Of a stretch of 64,000 bases of DNA, positions 37,858-49,239 are shown piece after piece. The notes beneath the pieces are model-generated. The model was not told the origin of the DNA. It saw only the letters and a list, made by a program, of their open reading frames with translations, and did not search any database. This DNA comes from Polytrichum commune (lineage: Eukaryota > Streptophyta > Polytrichopsida > Polytrichales > Polytrichaceae). Made by a program: the position numbers and the translations under genes. Each line of letters opens with the position of its first letter. Within the stretch, counting starts at the first letter, position 1. The stretch covers positions 38,099,081 through 38,163,080 of the forward strand of contig OX485809.1 of assembly GCA_950295325.1 (NCBI GenBank). The letters are read 5' to 3'.

Positions 37858-38140
37858 CGGATATGGAACACACACATGATTCTTATGAAAGAGTTAGCAA
37901 ATCCAAATCTTGGTCGTAGCCAATTCCCTCATCATTTTTGGAGCATACATGCATGGATATCGTATTCCATATCCAAGTGAGGAATCTCATGCTCATCAAA
38001 TGGTCGTGTAATTTAGGTTCCCCCAATTATGTAGACTATTGAGCACATAGTCCAATCTCTTCTAAGCAATTGACCTTGATTTGGCCATCTTGTGAGTTTA
38101 TTTTAGGTTTGGTATGTGTGTGACTTGCCAACTAGTTAAG
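37858..38140. repeat. Dispersed 300-bp repeat family, copy 1 of 4
   Basis: The ordered motifs GATATGGAACA, TTAGCAAATCCAAAT, CATAATTT(C/T)TGGAG-like, ATTCTCATGCTCATCAAATG, CTATTGAGC and AGTCCAATCTCTT recur at about 47545-47850, 53805-54095 and 57300-57600. Two of the copies lie in introns of the ANF-receptor-like gene. There are no terminal repeats or coding sequence, and the type is unknown. Confidence 0.75.
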
Positions 38141-38591
38141 TAACACTTTCAAAAGTCTTAGAGTTTTAGAATCTAGAAATGTTTAGATGGAAGGTCATAA
38201 GAGGAGAATAATTGCCACCTAGGAATTGAATATCCTTGGCGCACACTTATATTAAGTATCCGTCGTACTAGTACCTAACATGCCCTTGAAGTATGATATT
38301 CAATGACTTTTCTTATTAAGTCACCTACATTTGAGTGGTGTGTGGGTTTGGGTTGGCTCTAAATACAAATACCAAGAAGACATATGTTTAAAAAAGTTCA
38401 AACTCCATGTTTAAAACATGATGACCATCATAATTTCAAAAGCAAACATGATTGGGGGAACATGTATGACCATCTAATGAGCACAAGAACAATTCACTTT
38501 CATGTCATTTTAAATAAGATATTCATCATGAGGAAAGTGGCTATGGCCTTGATTTAGGTTTGCTAACTATCTTGTATCAATCGTGTGTTAA

Positions 38592-39455
38592 GGTCGAGGC
38601 AACCAAGTTCATATACCTGCTCACTAGGGTCATGTACTGCCGACACAGATGAGATCTATATTTTTTTCAAGCGAACGGAGTTAAGGTTTATGTGGTGGCG
38701 GCTTGTGATTGATTACCCTCATAAGAGTTTTGAAATTTGTTGTAGCCAAGAATTAGCATTGATAGGAGCGGTTATGGGTTAAGCTATAGATTGATTGTGT
38801 GTAATCCTAGACTTTAATGCTTTGAAATTTGTAACAATTTCTATATTCATGACCAAAAAAAATCATTATCCTTAGAATATGTTACCCTTTTGGACGAAAA
38901 GTAATTTCTTACTAATACTCCTCCTAAACAAATGCAAAATCTCTTCTTCTTCTTCTTTTGGTTATAGATGCCTCCACCTTACATATCCTAGGAGAAATGG
39001 GTTGGTTGGAAAAGGTAACCATTTAAGACCCATCTACCTCGATGGACTTTGGTCCCTTTGTGCGAAGACAACAAAATAATAAAAATAAGAAACATTATGG
39101 TTGAGGCATCTATAACCGATAAAATGAGAGAGTCCACATGTGTTTAGAAGGAGCAATAGCGAAGGATTATTTTTCTTGCGAAGAGACACAAATTCTAAGA
39201 AGAATGTCAAAAAAAAGTTAAATCAAAGTGTAAATTTTAGGGTTACACATAGCCAATCTATGGGTCTACCCATAACCACTCATCTCAACATAACTCCTTG
39301 GCTACGACAAGTACCAAAACTCTTATGAAGATAATTGATCACAAGCCGCTACCACCACATAAACCTTAACTCCGTACATTCTGGAAAAAACGTATAGATC
39401 TCATCCGACGTCGGCACTACATGACCTTGGTGAGCGATTAAAAAGACTTGGTCGG
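38592..39455. mobile_element. 864-bp fold-back element with roughly 170-bp inverted ends
   Basis: About 38592-38762 is matched in inverse by about 39285-39455. Examples are CTCACTAGGGTCATGTACTGCC with 39405-39432, GGAGTTAAGGTTTATGTGGTGG with 39350-39375, and AAGAGTTTTG with 39308-39325. The centre (38762-39285) has a CTTCTTCTT run and its own short inverted pieces (GGTTATAGATGCCTC and GAGGCATCTATAACC). It is non-coding. Confidence 0.75.
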
Positions 39456-39465
39456 CTATGTATTA

Positions 39466-39579
39466 GGTAATCGTTTTATTGGAACTGGTTATCAGTGCAG
39501 AACCGGTTCTGTCAAGGTGGCGAGCCAGCTTGACAGAACCGGTTCTGCACCGATAACCGGTTCCAATAAAATGATTACC
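39466..39579. repeat. 51-bp-arm palindrome with AACCGGTT cores
   Basis: The left arm 39466-39516 and right arm 39529-39579 are complementary with only a few mismatches around a 12-nt loop (GTGGCGAGCCAG). Each arm contains GAACCGGTTCTG and a TAACCGGTTCC or AACTGGTTATC site. Further AACCGGTT sites follow at 39586 and 39754. It adjoins the fold-back element 38592-39455. Confidence 0.88.
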
Positions 39580-40700
39580 GGACGTAACCGGTTGGCCGCT
39601 TTGTTGAGCCGCGCAGGTGACCTAAACAGTGGGTCACATGTCACCATAACCGATTTAGATGATCATAACCGGCTGGGATGTCGAGGTTATCGTCTGCAAA
39701 CATGTGTGCTCAGAGCCAATCGTGTAGTGCCACCTCGGCAAAACAAAACGGCCAACCGGTTACGGATGCTTCAACCCTAAATAGTGTGACTTGCAAAGAT
39801 GGTCTTGAAAACCTGTATCGTGATGGTTTCGTGTGTGAAGAGCGAGATGTTGGTCAAATTAATGTGTGTGGCCGAGTGAAGTGTGGAAGACACAGTGAAA
39901 GCCTCAATGATTGTCACCCGAATCTTTAGCGCCAACTCATTACATTGTGCCACAAAGGATACCCCACTTGAGTCTGGCTGGCCATGCAGCAGATGCTGGG
40001 AACCCTATTCTACTTTCTCACATTTTCCATTCATTAATAAAAGGAATTTATATTGGCAGTCAAAGCTGGCTCCAAGGGCCGCCCACTTGCTTTCCTTTCA
40101 CACACTCAAGCCAAGAGCCGGCCGTGACCATGAAATCTCGAGAGCCCAAAAGAAAGCATCCAAAAGGCCGTCCAAAGACACTTCCCGGATCATGTAACGT
40201 TACCCGTAAGCAGTTTTGAATGAGTTTAGTAGTACAAATGTGATACTAGAGTGATTTTTCACATGTATATATGGAGGTTGAAATCACAACATTCAACAAA
40301 GAAAGTCACAACTCATATATATCCCAGTAATGAAATTATCTAAATTTTTCAAAGGCAAGATTCCCTCCCAACTCATATTCACAGCATAGGTCGACCTATT
40401 TCCGATAATTGGAAGATGAAAACTTGAGGATAATCAGTGACCTTTTCAAGGAACCCAGTCCATGCCAATCAAGCTTACTTCTTCTTCTCCTTCCATCATG
40501 CCAAATGTGACAACAACATGTGTGAAGCTTCATGGCTTTAGGGGATTTTATGTATGAAGATTGGGGTGGGGGGGGGTATCAAAAATGGGTATGTCTGCCA
40601 TGGTGTGGTCATGGGTCCTCAAGTGTAGTGTGAAGACATATGTGACAGGCTTTTAGCCACATGCCATTTCAATGAATTTCTATTCATGTGGGGCCCTCAC

Positions 40701-41172
40701 TAGGGGTGCATTTATTTTTATTTTGTTTTAAATATGCATTTCAAAATAATCGGCAAAGTTTGAGGTGTTTTTTTTTTTTTTTAAAAAAAATTCACTACTA
40801 CAATCAGTCCATGCTAGTAGGGCGAATATAAACACGTGCAACTTCGCCAATTGTTCCATATTATCATATAGCATTAGTATATTTAAACTCAACAGCAATG
40901 CACAAGTCCTAAGCCTTGCCATACGAACTGACGAATACCAAAATACAAATTTTGCGTTGAGGGACGTTCCAAACGTAGTCTTGGATCAATACTTGGACGG
41001 AGAAAAGCACAAAGAACTAATCCTATAAAAGGGGAATGTTTTGCCATGAAGGACCTCACGGATTGATGTCTTCAATGATTTTCAATTTTTTTTAAAAAAA
41101 CCTTGAACTTTTTTGAAATAGTTTAAAATGTATTTTATAATGCCGCCTTTGACCTCTAGAATAAATAAAAAA
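40701..41172. mobile_element. Insert in the right arm of the long-TIR element
   Basis: The left arm of the 36-41.5 kb element is continuous at the corresponding point (near 36305), whereas the right arm is split here. The insert runs from GGGTGCATTTATTTTTATT to AATAAAAAATGCAAT, which is roughly inverted, with ACTAG on both sides. It is probably a MITE. The target duplication is uncertain because of low complexity. Confidence 0.5.
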
Positions 41173-41799
41173 TGCAATACTAGTCCTCACACATCATAAA
41201 ACATAATAAATCAATAGTTATGAGATTTTCGGAGTACCATGGTCTTGCGATTTTGTTTGTGTTAGGTCGACCTCCAAGAGATGGTTTTTTAAAATAGCCC
41301 AAGTGACCATGAAACATGATCCATTAGATGCCATGTGGGAATATCCGTGCTTGGTAAAGTTTATATATGTAGACTTTACATTGATCTTGCATTCACTTAC
41401 TCCGTTGGTCCCTTAAGCATAGTGTGAAGCGAGTTTCATTTTCCACCAATGAGAGTGCTTGAAGTGCAATGGTCACAGGCCCCAAGTCTTGTGGGTGAAG
41501 TGACCCTAACCTTCTTATTTAGTGCGACCCACACTAAGTATTCACCACCAACCCACATCAATTGTCTCAATGATATTGAGTGCCAACTAGAGAGGGTGTC
41601 ACATGATGCTTCGTGTTACTTCTATGACAAGTTACGAAGACCACTCTAATTGACATGGCACACCGACTTCAAAGCCACACTAAATTTGGTATTTAGTGTA
41701 AGTACTTCTCAAGCTTCATCACCACATATGAGAACCGACGCCCAACATCAAGTAAGATATGAGGTTGTTATTAGGTATTCTATTTCATTAAACACCTAC

Positions 41800-42040
41800 A
41801 CATATTTGATTGGTGTGTGATTAGGTTATCAACTACCATGTACTCATTAATAATGAAGACAATTGGGAGGACCTGTATATTCAGCTACAGAACCAACAAC
41901 ACATGAACTATAAAATAACCATAACTAAATCAAGGGTGGACCGATTTCAATTTGGTTTTTCTCGATGCTTCATCGTATATTTACTAATCAATAGAAGTTG
42001 GAGAGCATGGAAAAACGGACCAAAGAACACCCACTATATG
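41800..42040. repeat. Dispersed repeat pair with 45540-45760
   Basis: Both copies run in the same orientation through ATAACCATGACTAAAT-like, GG(A/T)CCGATTT, GATG(C/T)TTCAT and AATCA(A/G)TAGAAG motifs to a GGAAAAA run. The ends are unresolved. Confidence 0.6.
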
Positions 42041-42050
42041 ATTAATACCA

Positions 42051-42554
42051 ATGTTCAATATTGAAGTCTTCAACACATGTCAAATGCCATTTTGGCCGTC
42101 AAAAAAGTTTTGTTTCTGTTTTTCTTTTGGGCACTTCACAAAAATGTGCTTTGCAAAGTTTCCACCCTTCATAGTGAAGGCTTCTCCAAAAATTGCATGT
42201 CACAAAATACAATGGCTGCAATTTGCAAATAAAAACATAGCTGGACTCCAATCTTGGCATTCTAGCATACACTTCCAAAATCCAATAAATCATGCAACTT
42301 TGACTTTGCAGCTTCAACTCAACATTGACTACAACTTCGGCTTGACAAGCATAACTATATGTGAATGTGGATTTTCCAAACACAATTGGGTGAAGAGTGA
42401 TCGCAAAAATCGATTGAAACTTGAAACATCGGATGCATTGATGCGAGTGTCATTATGCAGTCTTCTGATGGAAAATGTGGACTGGGCTATTTTTGACACT
42501 TGGAAATCAACCAATATCCTTTGGAGTCGGAGGATGATTCGATGCATTATGTAA
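42051..42554 (+). pseudogene. hAT transposase C-terminal fragment, second copy
   Basis: An open plus-strand frame contains TSITICECGFSKHNWVKSDR, then KNRLKLETSDALMRVSL and an MENVDWAIFDTW stretch. It aligns with the minus-strand fragment at 11631-11894 and with the hAT dimerization region. The usual CERxFS is CECGFS here. The 167-codon frame is intact, but only the C-terminal domain is present, so it cannot act as a transposase. Upstream residues do not show the catalytic domain. A repeat of the 41800-42040 flank lies at 45540-45760. Confidence 0.72.
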
Positions 42555-42792
42555 GGAATCTAAATAATTTTAGTGCATGTACTTCTATAATAGAGTGAGA
42601 CATCATATTAATCTCATAATCAATGCAAAACGGCCAATATCAAGTTGTTTTTTGTTTGAAGTGTTGCTGCAAGAAAGTTTGAAGGTTTGAGTGAAGTGTT
42701 GTTATTCTGAAGCCCTTCACATTGAAATGCACATGCACACTTCATCAAACTTGAACACTAATTATCGTACATAGGCCACTTACCGCTCACAG

Positions 42793-43321
42793 CCACTAAC
42801 CGTGCACTTTACCGTGCACTTCACCGTTCACTACTCTATTGTTCACCGTTCGTCTCCTCTATTGTTGTTTTGTTCTTTGACAATGTATCTTGTGATACTG
42901 CATGTGTATGAGCTTTGCTTTGAATATATCATCGGGATAATCTGCTTGTTTGAAGGAAGTTAAAATGCCAGTGGAAACATACAGAGGTAGATGGTTTACA
43001 ACAATATCTTACTGCATAAAATTGGTCAATGGAGTAGCACACTAGAGTGAATCTCTGTAAGCTTGACGAAGCTCAAAATCACTCATGCAGGTGGAGCGAA
43101 GAATGATGAAAAAAATCCGGAAGCAGTTCGAAAAGGAGAAGGTAGCAGAACTGAAGAAGAAAGAAAAACAAGAATGCCCAACAGATAATAAGGTTGAGAA
43201 AAAACAAGAAATGAGGCTTAAAAGCCAACAACGTCCAACAGTCGTGTTTGCCAAAAAGAGAGCTTCTTTTGTAACGCATGTAGCAAAAGTTGAATGAACA
43301 TTGATAGTGCACGGTTAGTGG
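42793..43321 (+). mobile_element. Inverted-repeat-bounded segment carrying a Lys/Glu-rich exon
   Basis: CCACTAACCGTGCACT (42793-42808) is perfectly inverted at 43306-43321. Extra GTGCAC sites flank both sides (42816 and 43509), as hAT sub-terminal repeats often do. Between them, after the acceptor-like TCATGCAG, lies an open frame (43091-43297) beginning VERRMMKKIRKQFEKEKVAE and ending AKVE-stop, strongly charged and probably helical. I do not recognise the protein. It could be a last exon captured from a host gene next to the hAT fragment at 42051. Confidence 0.45.
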
Positions 43322-46300
43322 TTAAGGTAGTTAATTTCCAATGCCCAATACAGTTGTATGAAGAACTATGAAAAGGCCATGATTTTTCAATAAAAATTTC
43401 CATTTTACTTTTCAACACTAATATTAAGTGAGCCATTAATTTAATTCAAATACCAAATTTGGAAAATTTTGCTACCCACCTCAAAAAATAAAACATCAAA
43501 GTCAAATGTGCACGGTTAGTAGCTTGCTTACGATAATAGGTTTGAGTAAAGGAGTGCTTCAAAACTCGCAATCGTTTTGCATGATTTGAGGAAAAGCACC
43601 TAATAATGCAAGCTTGGTAAAACAAATAGGCTAGGAGAAATGTATGTATGTATGTACCCACCAAGTAACTTATTATAACTACTCCCATGGCCACTCTGAA
43701 AAGGGGGCCGGGTCTGGCTCATAATCATAGGATTCATACGGATTCCGTGGTGAATGATCATTGACAGATAGATGGATGAAGTTCCAACCGGGTCAATGGA
43801 GGGAACGGGGAATGAAAAACGGAATTTCATCCATCCTCCGTCCATTGACCCTGTAACTCACTGGCCGCCAAGCCCCCATCAGGATCTCAAATTCCAAGGC
43901 TCCACACCTCATTCAACTTGGGATTGACATCTCATCCTCCTCGACACCTCGATAGGGAACCTCACCTCCACCTTTGGTTTTGTTGGGAACTTCTTACGAT
44001 GCCATGTACCCTAAACGATGGTCCTAAATAGTGTCATAGGTGGAGTATTCATGTGGAAATTATTGAATGTGGGCCACAACTAATTATCTACATTCAATAA
44101 TTTTTTTGTCACTTATTATTTGGAATTATGCAATGTTATAAGTATTTAATGTTTAGGTCATTTTTTGTCAAACAAGGATCAAACTGCTTGTTTGGGGATT
44201 ATAGAACATTGCCATCTTTACTTGGTATAAAAATGCTTCAATAATCAAAAAATGATATAGCATTATGTAACTCCAAATAGTAAAGGACACTGAATATCAT
44301 ATTTAGTGTCTTCCGGGTAGCAATCGTGTGGGTGGGTCTCGAATCCCATGCTTTCTCTTGAGTCTAAGTGGAGACTTCTAGCTGACACCTTGAGTTTTAA
44401 GGTAGACATGCCTAAATCCAACATAGCAATGATTTGGATACTCATCCTAGGGAGGTATTGGGTGTTATTTGATTACTCTTCTTAATTGGACCTTGCCTAT
44501 ATTTGACTGGCATGTGATTTGGTGAGGATCAAAGAACAAACACCATACGAACCCATGTTTACGGTAGAAAAATAGAAAACGGTAAAAATAAGTGGATTCA
44601 ACCCAAAAGAGTGGCTTGGAATCTTGGGGAGGTCACTCCCTCTCTATCGTATTTTTTTTGGGGGGGGGAATCATTTCAAAATACCCTAGTTTACTTATAC
44701 ATGCGAAAAAAAATTGTAATTCAAATAACGCATTGAAATTTTCCCTCCCAACACATAGGTAGAGAACATTAACTCCACATTGGATACGTTGCTTTAATAA
44801 CGTTAAGCCAACCAACCTGCAAAGTCATCCATCCAAGTTTTTTCAACATAAAATTACATCTTTTCTTCCATTAGCACTTTTAGACTTGCTACCCCTAGTA
44901 ATTGTTTCCACGCTAATTTACATGTATTGATTAAATAAAAGAGGCCATTATATGTGATGATATTTTACATGTAAACATGTTTCACTATTTTAAAACTCCA
45001 TGTATTATATGTACGTCTTTTTTGCAAAATTGATCTACAATGAATATATTAGACCCTATTTTTAACACATGTTGTTTCTACAATTGTCGCTAGTGAACTC
45101 CCCGAGCTTGGAATTTTTGCAATATTGTTCAAATATATGGAGTAGATGAAATGACGAGGAATGCATGTTGTTTTGTAATATTGTTCCATGTAAATAGTTA
45201 GTTACATTTTCCCAAAGAGGCAAGTAAGTCAAACCCCTTACTTGTATAATAGAGTCTCCCTAATTTGAGCATCAAAATATCCTACTTTGCATACACAAAA
45301 TGGTTAATTGGGTGGCACTTCAAAATGATCCCAAGTGACTGGAAACATGACCTATTTGACCGATCATTGCATCATGTTTGAACCACCACTTTTACAATTA
45401 GCCGTTTTGGGTCCACACAATAATCATTTTGTAACTCGTAGTCTAGTGCATCAACAATGATCACTAACCATTTTCCGTTTTTCTACCTTATAAGAAATTG
45501 GACAACATTTGCAATTTATGAACTCCTCCATACTCCATAGTAAACACCGTTGGGTGTGTGGGGGGGGGGTGTATTTAGTTAGGAAATCAACAAACATGCA
45601 ATTTTGATAACCATGACTAAATAAGGGGAGGTCCGATTTTTAGTTTGGATTTTTGTTGATGTTTCATGTAGATTTGCTAATGATATATGAGTTCATGTTA
45701 TGTGAATTTAATCAGTAGAAGCTAGAGGATGTGGAAAAAAAAAAAAAAAACATCCACAAACCTTCTTTGATCATTAGTGGTCAGCTAAGTATCTTAAAAT
45801 GGGCACCATAAAGACACGTGTTCAAGAGAACATTGAACTTTGTGCTCAAAACTTTGCTAGCCATTCTAAGTTCTATGGTCAACATGATCGGGAGACCTAT
45901 ATAACCACTTAATGAACGAGATAATATTATATTCTATAATAAATAAAATATTCACACGAGCACAAATAATTATGAGATAAATGGCTACATACATGATTTG
46001 GTTTTGCTAACCATCTCTCACTAATTGCATGGTTCTATATCTACAAGAAGTGAGTGCAAAGAGGGGAAAAAAATTAAAAAAATGCCCATATAAAACACAT
46101 CTACCTATGGTCAGGTACAAAAACCTTAGCATAATGCAAAACAAATCACCGCATCAACTCCCTTTTCTTGACTATCATAAAAACGATTGATGTCACCCAC
46201 ACTAATTTCAGCTTAGAGATGTAGCATAGTTCCAAAACCAATGTGGGTTCTAGAGAATTACTGAAGCCCATGCTCAAAGGACTATTTAGTGTAGTTACAG

Positions 46301-46700
46301 AACCTCCACATAACTTAAATGCTGTGACACTCTGTGTTTTGAGGGAATTTTGGCTTGATTATGAAAGTACTTCTGGTCAGTGACATTGATCAAGTCTATC
46401 GAACCACTAGAGTTTAAGTCAAGGATATATTCCTTAATTAGAGCACTATCAAATTCCGGTTATGAGACTAATAAGATCACAACTCATGACTAACTGCACA
46501 TGTAAGTGATCTTGAGGATTCAAAGAATTATACAACATGAGCAAATGGTTTAAGATTGATTCAGGAATTCATAGATTGTTGTACTAATAAGATGGTATGT
46601 AGGTTATTCTTTGACATTAATGTATATCATTAAACACGATCATGATAATTCTTTGACATAATGTTATTCTAAACCGTGAATCATGTATATCGGTTAAGCT
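43322..46700. other. Intergenic, no supported gene
   Basis: The stretch contains a GTAT tetranucleotide run near 43640, a short hairpin whose arms carry GGGTCAATGGA and TCCATTGACCC (43790-43851), G9 runs near 44651 and 45561, and the repeat at 45540-45760. Short reading frames show no recognisable motif. Confidence 0.5.
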
Positions 46701-47193
46701 CTGTGCTTTTAAACCGTGACCAAAGGAACACACAAATTTGGAGATTTATTTTTTCTTGATTGCAACAATATTTTACATCTCCATCAAAACACTACGAGAG
46801 TACTAGTCATGAGCAATCGACTAGCATCACTGAAAGAAATATGCAAATCTACCATGGTGGTAGATTCAAAAGATTATAGTAATGCTGGTAGTTTTCTAGC
46901 AACACGTGTCGATTATCCTAGATGCATATGCTTGTAGTGGAACCAACTCCACACAACATTCATTTTTTCAGGATTATGAGACTTGTACGAGCTTAGCAAA
47001 AGGTTGGTTCAGAAACTCATACATTTAAGTTATGGTATATGGAATGTAGGTTATTCTTACATATCTTCAAATATTAGTGGTCCAAACCACCATAAAATTT
47101 GAGGGAATAAAAGAAAGCCTAGTTCATCTCCCTTACAACATGATATGTCTCCTTCACTCAACACCATAATGGCGGCTACACATATACTAAAAG

Positions 47194-47422
47194 AAGACTT
47201 GTCCATTCCAACCATCCATTGCAACCCATCCACTGCAACTCGTGGCAAGAAAATGCACAAATAAATTGTTTAGGTTGTCAACTGGAGGTTTTTAGTTGCC
47301 AATTCTCCCAAATTTGTAATAAAAAAAACCTTCATTGGACAACTAGAATGAGTTATTGTGCATGTTCTCACCACGAGTTGCAATGAACAAGTTGTATCGG
47401 ATGGTTGACATGGAACAAGTTC
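47194..47422. mobile_element. Fold-back element, about 230 bp
   Basis: About 47194-47262 is inverted at about 47355-47422 (ACTTGTCCATTCCAACCATC with GGATGGTTGACATGGAACAAGT, and GCAACTCGTGG with CCACGAGTTGC). No target duplication was found. It is non-coding. Confidence 0.65.
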
Positions 47423-48864
47423 TTCCTAGTGATGAGGATGTGTGATCAAAATGGCAACACATGTAGGAAACCGAACCTCAGTCGATTAGCTTACCCTAGT
47501 GAGCTAGATGGTTTTAAATGGTTACTTTCTCCTGACTAATCCACTTCTCCTAAGATACAAAACGCATGATCAATATGACATGTTTAGCAATTCCAAGTCG
47601 AACTTGTAGTCACTCTCCCATCGTTTTTGGATCAAAGTGAAGATCGTCGTGCTCGTTAAATGATCGTACATGTTCCCCCCCACCAATTACGTTGATTGTT
47701 GAACCTAGGCTAGCTATTATAATTTGAACACATCATCTAATCTATCTATCTATTTATAATCCATTCTTAATGCCACAACTAACCACATACCACTCAAATT
47801 AAAGTGTTCGATTAAGATAAGTGATGGGATTGGGCACATCTATCCAAAGCAATCACATCCAAACCCCTCACTATAGTTAGTACATGTTGTCAAGTGCTAG
47901 ATAAGCATTCTTAATTACTCCAAAGCATGCAACCCAACTTACCCACTCATTGAATTGTAGGCATGGACGAAGCATGGAGGCTTAAAAATTTCAATCACTT
48001 TTAAGGTGACAAGAAAACCTAGGTTGGGCTTTCGATTGGTACTACAAGTGCACAAACTTAACAATCGCAACAAGGACACTAAGTTACAAACCAAGAATGT
48101 TATTTCAATCGATACGGGAAGATCGAGCTCATTGCGATACCGCTAAACCTGGACTTGGCATTTGACCAAGTAACTTGCTCTATTGAAACTTGAAGTGAAA
48201 TAGAAATTGAATAAATTTGACCAAGTAACTTGCTCTATTGAAACTCAAACTACCTGGTCTACTATGACAACGTTTTTGGGTTTTGGGACACCACAATGAA
48301 TGTCATGTTGAAATTTATTTTGGCTCGCACAATTTCCATATCATCTCTATGTCATATATTTATGGCCAACATAACATTGCTAACCCTTCTACCTAAACGG
48401 GGAACTTAAAGTAAGTTAGCATATGTAAGGTAAGCAAAAAGCTCTGTAAAATAAGCTCAACTTTATTGTGTGTGAAATCAAACCATTATTATTCTTGTTG
48501 CTAGGGTATTTGGTTGTCTCATTGAAAGACGATCACATAGAAACTTAGCAGTCATGTTATGCTTACGACCTTACATGACCACAAAAAACAACTAATAAAT
48601 TGGAAGTTCAATCTTGTAAAATAATTGGTCACCACCTCTTAGACAAGCTAATTTAAACTTGAGGACCTCATCGTTGTTAACAAAAACCCAACTAATTTAC
48701 ATCCAACCTTAATGCATACGATGAAGTCCACCCACTATTCTTGCTACAACTTACAACTTTTGATTCCTTCATCTAAAAGTGACCGAGTAAAAAGCTTAAC
48801 AATGCTACAACTTTGTTCTTCATTATACTATGGGCACCAAATTTTTTGTTGGACTATAAGTTAA

Positions 48865-49108
48865 GGAGAGAGGGAATTATCATGTTTGAGTGTACCTCTC
48901 ATCCATCCAACACACAATTTAGATCTTGTACATGTTTGTTGCTGATTCATCTCAAATGACCTTTACTACAATAATTTGGGGTCTTAAAAGCTAATTATGG
49001 TGTCAAATCGACTAAAAGAAACAACCTCCGAGACGCATGCTATTTCAGGACTTTAACGTTGGATGAATGAGAGGTACACTTGTATAGGGATTATTCCCTC
49101 TCTCTCCG
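48865..49108. mobile_element. 244-bp hAT-like MITE upstream of the ANF-like gene
   Basis: TAAGTTAA is duplicated at 48857-48864 and 49109-49116. The inverted ends are about 48 bp: GGAGAGAGGGAATTAT and GTGTACCTCTCATCCATCCA on the left, with CATTCATCCAACG and GGAGAGAGAGGGAATAAT inverted on the right. It lies about 250 bp upstream of the proposed 5' UTR exon. Confidence 0.8.
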
Positions 49109-49239
49109 TAAGTTAAGGAGGAATTTCTTAATTTAATGTCTCGAAGAGATGATGAAATTGTCCACTGCCTAATTCAAGTAACATGTAACTTAAGTGAAGG
49201 TTTAGCCCTCAGGACCTCATTCAGGACGTCGATCAGGCT

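Larger units (their letters stand above)
36003..41490. mobile_element. Composite element with roughly 500-bp inverted ends (Pack-MULE-like)
   Basis: The left arm (36003-36510) is matched in inverse by the right arm (40095-41490) once two inserts in the right arm (about 40198-40600 and 40701-41172) are removed. Matching pairs are ATGGACCATGTTTCATGGTCACTTGG with 41300-41325, TTCACACTACACTCGAGG with about 40620-40640, and CTTTGGACGGCC-like text with about 40155-40175. Very long terminal inverted repeats are characteristic of Mutator-like elements. The inside carries a formate-dehydrogenase-like exon fragment (37247), a 225-bp MITE, a fold-back element and a palindrome. I found no transposase and could not define the target duplication. 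Confidence 0.65.

Noticed and set aside
39883-40219. Two overlapping frames, one with an AT-hook-like KRKHPKGRPK
   Set aside because: The sequence overlaps the right inverted arm of the long-TIR element, and no family is recognisable.
46716-46937. 74-codon plus-strand frame starting MTKGTHKFGD
   Set aside because: I see no motif or splice context, and its length is within chance in this composition.
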